This document shows, piece after piece, positions 1 through 7,817 of a stretch of DNA of 64,000 bases; the stretch's first letter is position 1; each line of letters begins with the position of its first letter. This stretch comes from Actinomycetota bacterium (GTDB lineage Bacteria; Actinomycetota; Acidimicrobiia; Acidimicrobiales; Ilumatobacteraceae). Below the pieces are notes generated by a model. It saw only the letters and a program-made list of their open reading frames with translations. It was not told the origin of the DNA and did not search any database. Both the position numbers and the translations under genes were made by a program. The stretch spans positions 1,674,001 through 1,738,000 of the forward strand of contig CP064997.1 in the NCBI GenBank assembly GCA_016700055.1. The letters run 5' to 3'.

Positions 1-1089
1 CCCCGCGAAGCGCAGGACACCGGGGGTGGCCGAGAGCTTGGCGATCAAGCCCTGCATCGGGGTGCCACCGACGTCGACGATCGCGTCGCGCGCCGCGTAG
101 TGCGGGTCGGCAGCGATGTCGGCCATGTCCATCACCGGCCCGATCGCCGCTTCCGCAGCCTCGAAGGCCGCGACGACGTCGGTGCTCGAGCGAGCTGCGC
201 ACCACGAGATGGTGAGCTGCTCCAACGGTTCGCGGTTCGCGGTTCGCGCGGCGAACGTCGTGAACCGCAAGTCGCCTTGCACCCCGAGCACGCGCATCAC
301 CCGCTCGGCAACCGAGTCCGACGAAGTCGAGATGCCGACCCAGCGGCCGTCAGCGCAGCGGTAGGTGCCGCGCGGCACCGTGTAGGGCAGGCCGGCGCCG
401 AGACGCGGCTGCTGCTCGCCGGTGACGGCGTACAGCGAGACGAGTGGTCCCATGATCTGGAACATGCTCTCCAGCAGGCTGACGTCGACAACCTGGCCGA
501 CGCCGCTGTGCAGGGCGACCATCGTCGCGAAGGCGGCGACGATGCCGGTCACCTCGTCGGTCAGGGCGATCGGGGGCAGCAGAGGCTGCCCGTCCGGCTC
601 CCCGCTCAGCGCGGCCAGACCGCTCATCGATTCGGCGATGGTGGCGAAGCCCGGCCGTGACGCATACGGCCCGGTCTGGCCGAAGCCGCTGACGCGCGTG
701 ATCACCAGTGACGGGCGCCGCGCGAGCAGCACGTCGGGGGCGAGGCCGAGGCGTTCGAGCGCGCCGGGACGGAAGTTCTCGATCAGCACGTCGGCGTCGT
801 CGACGAGGCCGAGCAACAGCTCACGATCGGCCTCGTCCTTCAGGTCGAGCGCGATGGTGCGCTTGCCCCTGTTGACCAGCTTCCACCACAGCCCGGTGCC
901 GTCGCGTGGGTCGCGCCAGGCCATGTTGCGCAGGCTGTCGCCCTCGGGGCGCTCCACCTTCACCACGTCGGCGCCGAAGTCGGCCAGGTAGCGCGCGGCG
1001 TTGGGGCCGGCGAGCACCGTCGACAGATCGATCACGTGCATGCCGGCGAGCGGTGGCTTCGACTCCGGCCCGCCCGAGCGGTCGTTCAC
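1..1089 (-). CDS. CaiB/BaiF (class III) CoA-transferase, C-terminus outside the window
   Basis: Transfers CoA between carboxylic acids; the substrate cannot be told from sequence. The N-terminus has the family's opening (GMHVIDLSTVLAGP at about residues 16-29, then GADVVKVERPEGD) and the VLIENFRPG segment near residue 101. The likely catalytic Asp is in LTDEVTG, about residue 178. Reading stays open to base 1, where the late family motif PMQGLIAKLSATPG is visible, so only the last few tens of residues are missing. The GTG start at 1089 overlaps the TGA of the aminotransferase upstream (GTGA), so the two are probably translationally coupled. The family call is firm. Confidence 0.9.
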   Translation of the reverse strand, partial: MNDRSGGPESKPPLAGMHVIDLSTVLAGPNAARYLADFGADVVKVERPEGDSLRNMAWRDPRDGTGLWWKLVNRGKRTIALDLKDEADRELLLGLVDDADVLIENFRPGALERLGLAPDVLLARRPSLVITRVSGFGQTGPYASRPGFATIAESMSGLAALSGEPDGQPLLPPIALTDEVTGIVAAFATMVALHSGVGQVVDVSLLESMFQIMGPLVSLYAVTGEQQPRLGAGLPYTVPRGTYRCADGRWVGISTSSDSVAERVMRVLGVQGDLRFTTFAARTANREPLEQLTISWCAARSSTDVVAAFEAAEAAIGPVMDMADIAADPHYAARDAIVDVGGTPMQGLIAKLSATPGVLRFAG

Positions 1090-2273
1090 GCCAGCCATCC
1101 GCCGAGGAGGGTGCAGGCCTGCGCGATGTCGGCGGGATCACCGGCGTAGGAGAAGCGCACGAAGTCGTTGCCGCGGGCGAGGTCGAAGTCGAGCCCGGGC
1201 GTGCTCGCCACGCCGAGCTCGTCCAGCCAGGTGCGGCACAGCGCCATCGACGTGTCGACGCCTCGCGCCGCCAGTACGGCAGCGACGTCGGCGTACACGT
1301 AGAACGCGCCGTCGGCTTCGGCGATGTCGGCGATGCCCGCCGCCGCGAGCCCGTCGATCAGGAGCCGGCGGTGGCGGGCGTAGCGCTCGACGTGGGCGTC
1401 CAGCTCGGCGCGGCACTCGAACGCCGCGAGCCCGGCGACCTGGCTGACGTGGGGAGCGCAGATGAACAAGTTCTGCTGCAGCCGCTCGACCGCGTCGTGC
1501 AGCCCGTCGGGCACGACCATCCACCCGAGCCGCCAGCCGGTCATCGAGTAGTACTTCGAGAAGCTGTTGATCACCACCGCGTCGGCGGTGTGGGAGAGCA
1601 CCGAGGGGGCAGGGCCGCCGTACGTGATCCCGTGGTAGATCTCGTCGGCGATCAGGCGGATGCCGCGCTGATCGCAGTACAGCACCAGCGCCGAGAGCGC
1701 GGCATCGTCCAGCACCGTGCCCGTCGGGTTGGAGGGCGAGGCGACGATTAGTCCGTCGAGGTGGCCGGCGTCGTCGAGCAGCTCGGCCGTCGGCGCCCAC
1801 CGCGTCGGCGCACCGACGGGTACCGGCACTGCCTCGATGCCGAGCGCGATCAGCGTGTTGCGGTAGCAGGGGTAACCGGGCTCGACCACCCCGACGCGCT
1901 GGCCGGCGTCGAAGCAGGCCAAGAAGGCGAGCGTGAACCCGGCCGAGGCACCGGCGACGACCTGTACCGCTTCCGCGTCGACTGCAGCGGAGTAACGCTC
2001 GGCATAGTGCGCCGCAATGCGCCTGCGCAGCGACTGGAGCCCGGGAGCGTTCGTGTAGCCGAGGGCGTTCTCGGACTCGATCGCCTCCACGGCGGCTCGG
2101 CGGGCGAGCGACGGTGCGGGCGTGGCCGGCTGGCCGACCTCGAGGTGCAGCACCCGTCGGCCACTCGCCTCGTGCTCGCTCGCCAATCGGGCCATCGCCA
2201 TCGCGTGGAACGGCGGCACCCGAGCTGCCCGCAGCGCCTCTGCGCCGATGTGTCGCCCACCGTTCGGGTTCAC
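1086..2273 (-). CDS. PLP-dependent class I/II aminotransferase
   Basis: 395-residue fold-type I aminotransferase. It shows the substrate-loop region LEVGQPATPAP, SPSNPTGTV, ADEIYHGI (the Asp that contacts the PLP nitrogen) and SFSKYYSMTGWRLGW with the Schiff-base Lys near residue 240. The late RFSYAG segment supplies the Arg that binds the substrate carboxylate. Length and motifs fit the aspartate/alanine/aromatic aminotransferase group, but specificity is not readable. Start is GTG (MNPNGG). Its stop overlaps the start of the downstream CoA-transferase, suggesting a two-gene operon for degradation of an amino or organic acid (inference). Confidence 0.93.
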   Translation of the reverse strand: MNPNGGRHIGAEALRAARVPPFHAMAMARLASEHEASGRRVLHLEVGQPATPAPSLARRAAVEAIESENALGYTNAPGLQSLRRRIAAHYAERYSAAVDAEAVQVVAGASAGFTLAFLACFDAGQRVGVVEPGYPCYRNTLIALGIEAVPVPVGAPTRWAPTAELLDDAGHLDGLIVASPSNPTGTVLDDAALSALVLYCDQRGIRLIADEIYHGITYGGPAPSVLSHTADAVVINSFSKYYSMTGWRLGWMVVPDGLHDAVERLQQNLFICAPHVSQVAGLAAFECRAELDAHVERYARHRRLLIDGLAAAGIADIAEADGAFYVYADVAAVLAARGVDTSMALCRTWLDELGVASTPGLDFDLARGNDFVRFSYAGDPADIAQACTLLGGWLA

Positions 2274-2323
2274 GGTGACGAGGGTAGATCAGCGCTTCGT
2301 GCCGGGACCTTGCCCCCGCGGTT

Positions 2324-3343
2324 TCAGCGCCGCGGGATCGTGAAGCAGCGCTGGTCGAGCGAGCCGAGCGCGTACGTCTGGTAGTCGATGCCGAAGTCGC
2401 TGTACAGCCCACGGCAGCGCTCGCTCCACGCCAACGCCTCGGGGCTGGAGATGCGGTGCACCACCTGCATGATCCCGCCTTCGTACACGCGGTACTCGGC
2501 CCACGTGCCGGGGAAGTCCTTCACGCAGCCGATCTCGACGCTCGGCACGCCACAAGCCATCGGCCTCACGCGGTGGCGATGCGTGTGGCCGGCCGTGTAC
2601 GCGACGATGCTGGCTCGCCGCGCGACGACCTCGGTGAGCGCGTCGCTGGCGTCGGGATGCAGCCCGAAGTAGTCGTCGCTGCGCTCGCCACCGACCCATT
2701 GCTGGTGGTGGCCCATCACGACTACCGGCCGGTCCGCCGACGCGGCGAGCTCGTCGAGCCAAGCGGTCTGCTCGGGACGGATCGTGCCCGTGGTCTCGGT
2801 CGGGATCGCGGTGTCCAGCAGCGCGATGGTGACGCCGGGAAGGTCGACGCGCGTGTCGCCGTGGTAGCGCTGCTGGCCCTCGTAGGAGTCGTGGTTGCCG
2901 CGCACGACGTGCAGGCGTTCGCCGAACGCGTTCCGGTAGCACGCCTCGAACGCGGCGAACTGCTCGTCGGTGCCGTCGTTGGTGAGGTCGCCCTTCACGA
3001 ACACCGCTTGCGGGGCCAGCTCGGTGATCTCGGCCACCGCGGAGCGGTTCATCGTCTCGGGGTACGGCTCTTCGCCCGGTGCCGCGCGCAGGATCGGCCC
3101 GATCGGGTGGTCGTCGATGCGGCCGCACTCCACCTCCCCGAAGTGCACGTCGTTGACCGTCGCGAAGCGGCACAGCAGCTCGCCGCCGGGCGTGGTCGCC
3201 GTGCGCACGACGACACCGTCGAGGTCGTGCTCGCTGCCGGGGGCAAGGCCCTGGTAGCGGCGCACTTCGGTGCCCGCGTGCAGCACGACGAGATCGTCGG
3301 CCACCGTCGTCACGTCGACGCGGAATCCCTCGGGCGCAGTCAC
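2324..3343 (-). CDS. Calcineurin-like metallophosphoesterase
   Basis: About 339 residues with all five blocks of the dinuclear metallophosphoesterase fold in order: DVHFGE, KGDLTNDG, VRGNHDSY, MGHHQQW and AGHTHRHR. The chemistry is hydrolysis of a phosphomono- or diester; the substrate is unknown. An N-terminal stretch of about 55 residues precedes the first motif. Reading continues further upstream, but that part overlaps the divergent nucleoside hydrolase and is unlike coding sequence, so I place the start at GTG 3343 (VTAPEGF); GTG 3352 is equally possible. It diverges from the nucleoside hydrolase with about 40 bp between them. No signal peptide is seen, so a cytoplasmic location is likely. 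Confidence 0.88.
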   Translation of the reverse strand: MTAPEGFRVDVTTVADDLVVLHAGTEVRRYQGLAPGSEHDLDGVVVRTATTPGGELLCRFATVNDVHFGEVECGRIDDHPIGPILRAAPGEEPYPETMNRSAVAEITELAPQAVFVKGDLTNDGTDEQFAAFEACYRNAFGERLHVVRGNHDSYEGQQRYHGDTRVDLPGVTIALLDTAIPTETTGTIRPEQTAWLDELAASADRPVVVMGHHQQWVGGERSDDYFGLHPDASDALTEVVARRASIVAYTAGHTHRHRVRPMACGVPSVEIGCVKDFPGTWAEYRVYEGGIMQVVHRISSPEALAWSERCRGLYSDFGIDYQTYALGSLDQRCFTIPRR

Positions 3344-3383
3344 GGCGATCACGGTAACTGCCGGCGGTACAGTGCGCTGCCTC

Positions 3384-4313
3384 ATGGCCCGCCCGTTCTT
3401 CGTCGACACCGATACCGCGAGCGACGACGCGGTCGCTCTGGTGATGGCGTTGCGCAATGCCGACGTCGAGGTGGTCGGCATCGGTGTGGTCGCGGGCAAC
3501 GTACCGCTCGACCAGGCCGTGCAGAACGCGCTGTACACGCTGGAACTGTGCGACTCGACCGTGCCGGTGTACGCCGGCGCCGAGCGGCCGCTGGTGCGCA
3601 CGTTACGTACGGCCGAGGTGGTGCACGGGAGCGACGGGATGGGCGACATCGGCCTGCCGCTCGGCGGGCGCAGTCCCACGCCGGGACACGCCGTCGACGC
3701 CCTCCTCGCCGCCGCGGACGCTCACGCCGGTGAGCTGACGCTCGTCACCCTCGGGCCGCTCACCAACGTCGCCCTTGCCCTACAGCGTGACCCGTCGCTC
3801 GCGGCAAAGGTGCGCAGGTGCGTGGTGATGGGGGCGGTGGCCGACCACGTCGGCAACATGACCCCGGTGGCCGAGTTCAACATGTGGGTCGACCCCCACG
3901 CGGTCGAGGTGGTGCTCGCCGGCGGCCTGCCGATCACGTTCGTCGGCTGGGACATCTCCCGGCGGTTCGCGGTCATCGACGAGGCGGAGGCCGACGAGAT
4001 CCGTGCCCTCGACACCCCCCTCGCCCGGTTCTGCATGGACATCCAGGTGGCCGTCGCCGCGTTCTGCCACGACCAGACGAAGCTCGCCGGCTTCGACCTG
4101 CCCGACCCGATCGCGATGGCGATCGCGATCGATCCCGAGATCGCGACCGATGTGCGCCACCTGCACTGCGCCGTCGAGACCGAGAGCCCGCTGACCGAGG
4201 GGATGGTGGTGATCGACCTGCTCGGGTTCACCGGTCAGCAGCCGAACGCGCACGTCGTGACCGCCGCCGACCGCGACCGCTTCCTCGACCTGCTCAAGTC
4301 ATCGCTCACCTGA
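3384..4313 (+). CDS. Inosine/uridine-preferring nucleoside hydrolase family
   Basis: 309-residue Ca-dependent nucleoside hydrolase that splits ribonucleosides into base and ribose. The diagnostic N-terminal Asp cluster DTDTASDDAVAL is at residues 7-18. TLGPLTNVALAL and the later NMTPVAEFNMWVDP block follow, the latter being the usual NxxxEFNxxxDP metal and ribose-binding segment. The start is ATG 3384 (MARPFF); the reading frame is open further upstream, but that part overlaps the divergent phosphoesterase and lacks family similarity. A TACAGT hexamer at 3368-3373 may be the -10, giving a very short leader. The gene converges on the carboxylase-linked genes across the repeat-bearing gap 4314-4482. 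Confidence 0.92.
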   Translation: MARPFFVDTDTASDDAVALVMALRNADVEVVGIGVVAGNVPLDQAVQNALYTLELCDSTVPVYAGAERPLVRTLRTAEVVHGSDGMGDIGLPLGGRSPTPGHAVDALLAAADAHAGELTLVTLGPLTNVALALQRDPSLAAKVRRCVVMGAVADHVGNMTPVAEFNMWVDPHAVEVVLAGGLPITFVGWDISRRFAVIDEAEADEIRALDTPLARFCMDIQVAVAAFCHDQTKLAGFDLPDPIAMAIAIDPEIATDVRHLHCAVETESPLTEGMVVIDLLGFTGQQPNAHVVTAADRDRFLDLLKSSLT

Positions 4314-4332
4314 CTGACCCCCACCCGAAAAC

Positions 4333-4359
4333 CGCAGGTATCGCGCCAATCTGTCAACG
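4333..4359 (+). repeat. Partial copy of the REP-like repeat
   Basis: Positions 4333-4348 repeat exactly the first 16 bases of the full repeat at 4373-4410. The copy then departs into CAATCTGTCAACG. That second part matches, in reverse complement and with one mismatch in 16, the last bases of the window (CGCCAATGTGTCAACG on the opposite strand). It lies in the 169-bp convergent gap after the nucleoside hydrolase, which holds no gene. Confidence 0.75.
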
Positions 4360-4372
4360 GAACTACTCCAGC

Positions 4373-4410
4373 CGCAGGTATCGCGCCAGATTGGCGCGAG
4401 AGCTGCGGTT
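4373..4410 (+). repeat. REP-like palindromic interspersed repeat, full copy
   Basis: A 38-bp element centred on the near-perfect palindrome CGCGCCAGATTGGCGCG (4382-4398). It recurs at 63934-63971 in the opposite orientation with 36 of 38 bases identical. It sits in the convergent gap between two gene 3' ends, a usual place for REP/BIME-type elements. No terminator T-run follows. The rest of the gap (4411-4482) contains GGAGTC-type short repeats but no gene that I can support. Confidence 0.8.
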
Positions 4411-4482
4411 CGATGTCGAGATTGCGACTCAGTTGGAGTCCGGCCGGAGTCCAGTCGGGGTTCTGGCGGAGTCCTGGTGGGG

Positions 4483-4674
4483 TCAGAAGGGGCGTTCGCG
4501 GCGGGCGGCGATGGGCTTGGCCCACCAGCGGCCGCTGAACCGCCACACCGACTCGCGCTCGATCCGGGGTGCGGCGGCGACGACGACCGACCGCGGCCAG
4601 GCTGCCTCGATCGCGGCGGTGATCACCGCCGCCTCCTCGTCGGTCGGTACCGGAAGGACGTCCATCGACGTCAC
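4483..4674 (-). CDS. Small acyl-CoA carboxylase epsilon-like protein
   Basis: A 63-residue protein with PTDEEAAVITAAIEAAW near the N-terminus and a Trp/Arg-rich end (WRFSGRWWAKP). Actinobacterial acyl-CoA carboxylase epsilon subunits are similarly tiny, with a P-T-x-E-E-x-A-A helix and a basic Trp-rich tail. The gene is third in line behind the carboxylase beta subunit. GTG 4674 overlaps the TGA of the RDD gene (GTGA), implying coupled translation; an internal ATG at 4665 is the alternative. The epsilon assignment rests on size, helix pattern and context, so it is tentative. Confidence 0.5.
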   Translation of the reverse strand: MTSMDVLPVPTDEEAAVITAAIEAAWPRSVVVAAAPRIERESVWRFSGRWWAKPIAARRERPF

Positions 4675-5299
4675 CGCTGCCGGATGACGACGCTGCTGAC
4701 GACCATGTCGTGCCAGGTCTGCTTCTGGGGCTGCCACAGCATCCACAAGTAGCCGAGGTAGCAGAGGTTGGCCGAGATGAACCCGGCGAAGAACGTGCGC
4801 CCGACGGCTCGTCCGATGCCGATCGGCTGCCCGGTGTCGCTCGACACCACCTTGACTCCGGCGATGCGCTTGCCCCAGGTCTGGCCTGTGCGTCCGAGTG
4901 CTCGGATGTAGAGGACTGCCACGACGACGATGGCGAGCAGCCAGAGGGCCACGGCAGCGAGGAGTAGCCCGCCGTTGATGTCGCCCGACCGGCACTCGAT
5001 CTCGTCGCCGCGCCAGTCGCAGTCGTCGAGCGAGCGCACGCCGAGCACGAAGGCGGGCACCAGGAACACCGCCGCCAGCAAGCCGTACAGGATGCTGTCG
5101 AGCACGTAGCCGAGGAGGCGCGCGCCGAAACCGGCCAGCTCGGCACCGCCGGCAGGCGGAGCAGGCGTCCCGTAGCCATAGGGCGGCGATCCGTAGCCGG
5201 GAGGCGGGGGGGCACCGTAGCCAGAAGGCGGCGCGCCGTAGCCGGGAGGCGGAGCAGGGGGAACCCTCCGTCGGGCGGAGGCGGCGGCAAGTTCGTCAC
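4671..5299 (-). CDS. RDD-family membrane protein with Pro/Gly/Tyr-rich N-terminus; apparent frameshift
   Basis: The RDD core is clear. ELAGFGARLLGYVLDS opens the first membrane helix, a second helix is LLLAAVALWLLAIVVVAVLY, then GQTWGKRIAGVKVV, and the C-terminal part ends near HDMVVSSVVIRQR. A typical Pro/Gly/Tyr-rich lead (PPPGYGAPP-like units) precedes it in the same frame, but that frame has no start codon. The plausible start is GTG 5299 (VTNLPPPPPDGG), which lies in another frame. One extra base in the G-run at 5257-5261 would join the two into a 209-residue protein. As written, only GTG 5105 could start the core, and this would cut off the RDD signature helix. The gene follows the carboxylase beta gene by 26 bp. 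RDD function is generally unknown. Confidence 0.75.
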
Positions 5300-5325
5300 G
5301 GGACGAGTCTCCCAGATGCGTGCAC

Positions 5326-6885
5326 CTACAGGGGCATGTTGCCGTGCTTGCGGCGCGGCAGCTCCTCGCGCTTGGTGCGCAGCATCTCGAACCCGGCGAT
5401 CACCTTGCGGCGGGTCTCGGCGGGGTCGATGACGTCGTCGACGTAGCCCCGCTCGGCCGCGGCGTACGGGTTGGCGTACCGCTCGGTGTACTCGTTGACG
5501 AGCTCGGCCCGCCGGGCGATGGGGTCGGCCGCTTGTTGCAGCTCACGGCGGTAGACGATCTCGACCGCCCCCTGCGGGCCCATCACCGCTAGCTCGGCGG
5601 TGGGCCACGCGTAGGCGAGGTCGGCGCCGATCGACTTCGAGTTCATCACCACGTACGCGCCGCCGTAGGCCTTGCGGGTGATCACCTGGATGCGCGGCAC
5701 GGTCGACTCGCAGTACGCGTACAACAGCTTGGCGCCGTGGCGGATGATCCCGCCGTACTCCTGGTCGACTCCGGGCAGGAAGCCGGGTACGTCGACGAAC
5801 GTGAGCAGCGGCACGTTGAACGCGTCGCAGGAACGCACGAAGCGCGCCGCCTTCTCCGAGCTCTCGATGTCGAGCACGCCGGCCAGCACCATCGGCTGGT
5901 TGCCGACGATGCCGACCGTCTCGCCGTTCAGGCGGGAGAATCCGCACACGATGTTCTTCGCCCAGTGGGGGAAGTACTCGAAGAAGTCACCGTCGTCGAC
6001 CACCGAGGCGATGACCTTCTTCATGTCGTACGGCTGGTTCGCCGAGGGGGGCAGGATTTCGCGGAGGTCTTCGCAGAGCCGGTCCGGGTCGTCGTCGGTG
6101 GCCACCGTCGGGGGCACGTCGAGGTTGTTCTGGGGCAGGAACGAGAGCAGGTAGCGGACGTCGTCGAGGCAGGCCTTCTCGTCGGCCGACACGAACGTGG
6201 CGACGCCGCTCTTCGACGCGTGGCTCATCGCGCCGCCCAGCTCTTCGAGCGTGACCTCTTCGCCGGTGACGGTCTTCACCACGTCGGGACCGGTGATGAA
6301 CATGTGGCTCGACTCGCGCACCATGAAGATGAAGTCGGTCATCGCCGGCGAGTAGACGGCGCCGCCGGCACACGGGCCGAGGATCACCGAGATCTGCGGG
6401 ACGACGCCCGACGACAGCACGTTGCGGTAGAAGATGCCGCCGTAGCTGGCGAGCGACACGACGCCTTCTTGGATGCGCGCGCCGGCGCCGTCGTTCAGGC
6501 CGACGACCGGTGCGCCGACCTTCAGCGCGAGGTCCATCAGCTTGTGGATCTTCTCGGCGAACACCTCGCCGAGGGCGCCGCCGAACACGGTGAAGTCCTG
6601 CGAGAAGACGAACACCTTGCGGCCCTCGACCGTGCCCCACCCGGTGAGCACGCCGTCGGTGTATGGCCGCTCCTCCAGGCCGGCGGCATGCGCCCTGTGC
6701 CGCGCGAGCAGGTCGAGCTCGTGGAAGCTGTCGGGGTCGAGCAGGTACTCGATCCGCTCCCGGGCGAGCAGCTTGCCCTTGGCGTGCTGGCGCTCGACTG
6801 CGCGCGCGGAGCCGGCGTTGAACGCCTGCTCCTTGCGCTGGCGCAGATCCTCGAGCTTTTCGTGCATCGGGTTCGTGCCACTCAC
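5326..6885 (-). CDS. pccB: Acyl-CoA (propionyl-CoA type) carboxylase beta subunit, carboxyltransferase
   Basis: 519 residues, normal for the biotin-dependent carboxyltransferase subunit that moves the carboxyl group from carboxybiotin to propionyl- or acetyl-CoA. Seen: GKLLARERIEYLLD at the N-terminus, the first oxyanion hole region GGALGEVFAEKIHKLMDLAL with GLNDGAGARIQEG, the acyl-CoA-site GPCAGGAVYSPA, and in the second half VDVPGFLPGVDQEYGG, RKAYGGAYVVMNSKS and AVMGPQGAVEIVYRREL. The biotinylated alpha subunit is not in the window. RDD and epsilon-like genes follow in the same direction. Propionyl-CoA is the likely substrate given the epimerase elsewhere in the window, but acetyl-CoA cannot be excluded. 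Confidence 0.93.
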   Translation of the reverse strand: MSGTNPMHEKLEDLRQRKEQAFNAGSARAVERQHAKGKLLARERIEYLLDPDSFHELDLLARHRAHAAGLEERPYTDGVLTGWGTVEGRKVFVFSQDFTVFGGALGEVFAEKIHKLMDLALKVGAPVVGLNDGAGARIQEGVVSLASYGGIFYRNVLSSGVVPQISVILGPCAGGAVYSPAMTDFIFMVRESSHMFITGPDVVKTVTGEEVTLEELGGAMSHASKSGVATFVSADEKACLDDVRYLLSFLPQNNLDVPPTVATDDDPDRLCEDLREILPPSANQPYDMKKVIASVVDDGDFFEYFPHWAKNIVCGFSRLNGETVGIVGNQPMVLAGVLDIESSEKAARFVRSCDAFNVPLLTFVDVPGFLPGVDQEYGGIIRHGAKLLYAYCESTVPRIQVITRKAYGGAYVVMNSKSIGADLAYAWPTAELAVMGPQGAVEIVYRRELQQAADPIARRAELVNEYTERYANPYAAAERGYVDDVIDPAETRRKVIAGFEMLRTKREELPRRKHGNMPL

Positions 6886-6908
6886 GTCGCCCGACGCTAC
6901 TCCTGCCC

Positions 6909-7718
6909 TCAGGCGATCTCGTAGACGACGGTGATCGTCATCGAGTACTCCTGGCTGCCGGCCGCGATCGGCACGGACTCCGCGCTGTCCGCCCCCGCGG
7001 CCTCGTCCACGAAGATCGGGCTCGGCGTCGGTGTGGAGACCTCCGAGATCGAGATCACCTGGCCGAGCTCGACGCCGGCCGCGGTGGCGTACTCGTCGGC
7101 AGCTGCGCGGGCGTCGGCTACGGCAGCCCCCCGGGCCTCGCTCTCCAGGGCGTCGGTGTCGTCGACGTACAGCGAGATCCCTCCGAAGCGGATCTCGTTG
7201 CCGATCAGCCCGGCGGCGGCGTCGAGCACACCACCGAGGCGGTCGAGATCACGCACCACGACCGTGAGATCGTTCGACGCGACGTAGCCGAGGATGTTGC
7301 GGCCGTTGTTGTCGTAGCGCGGGTACAGCGAAACGTTCGACGTCTGCACGTCGGCGGCTTCGATGCCCGAGCCTTCGAGTACGGCGAGCAACGCGGCGGC
7401 CTTCTCGTTCGCGCCGTCGAGGGCCTCGTTCGCGGACGACGCCTGCACCTCGACCCCGAGCCAGACCCGCGCGGTGTCCGGGGTGCCCGTCGCCGTGCCG
7501 ACCCCGCTGACGGTGATCGTGCGCAGCGGACGGCTCGTGCTGTCGCCCGAGTCTCCCGTGCCGGCAGGGCTTTCGGCCACCTGGTTCGCCCCTGCGGTGG
7601 CCGGCGTCGAGGCGTCGCTCGATTCCGGCCCGTCGTCGACGGCGGCGACGATGCCGACCGCGGCGGCGCCGAGCGCAACACCACCTACCACCAATCCCAC
7701 CCAGCGTGCGGTTGCCAT
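6909..7718 (-). CDS. SIMPL (DUF541) domain protein, membrane-anchored
   Basis: 269 residues. A hydrophobic N-terminal segment (about residues 5-25, VGLVVGGVALGAAAVGIVAA) acts as signal or anchor. A Thr/Ser/Gly-rich linker follows, then a SIMPL domain from about residue 65 (ITVSGVGTATGTPDTARV, YPRYDNNGRNILGYVASN, ARAAADEYATAAGVELGQV). Most family members are extracytoplasmic and uncharacterised; oxidative-stress roles have been suggested for some. ATG 7718 has a GGAGG 8 bp upstream. The gene is 24 bp upstream of the carboxylase gene, so co-transcription is possible. A second SIMPL protein without an anchor is at 59045-59683. Confidence 0.85.
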   Translation of the reverse strand: MATARWVGLVVGGVALGAAAVGIVAAVDDGPESSDASTPATAGANQVAESPAGTGDSGDSTSRPLRTITVSGVGTATGTPDTARVWLGVEVQASSANEALDGANEKAAALLAVLEGSGIEAADVQTSNVSLYPRYDNNGRNILGYVASNDLTVVVRDLDRLGGVLDAAAGLIGNEIRFGGISLYVDDTDALESEARGAAVADARAAADEYATAAGVELGQVISISEVSTPTPSPIFVDEAAGADSAESVPIAAGSQEYSMTITVVYEIA

Positions 7719-7817
7719 CGCGCATCCTCCTCGCGGATCCGACTTCGGTGCACCAGAGACGGTGCAACCCCTTGGACGCCGCCGCGGCCTCCCGGGTTCC
7801 CGTGACAGGCTGGGGCG

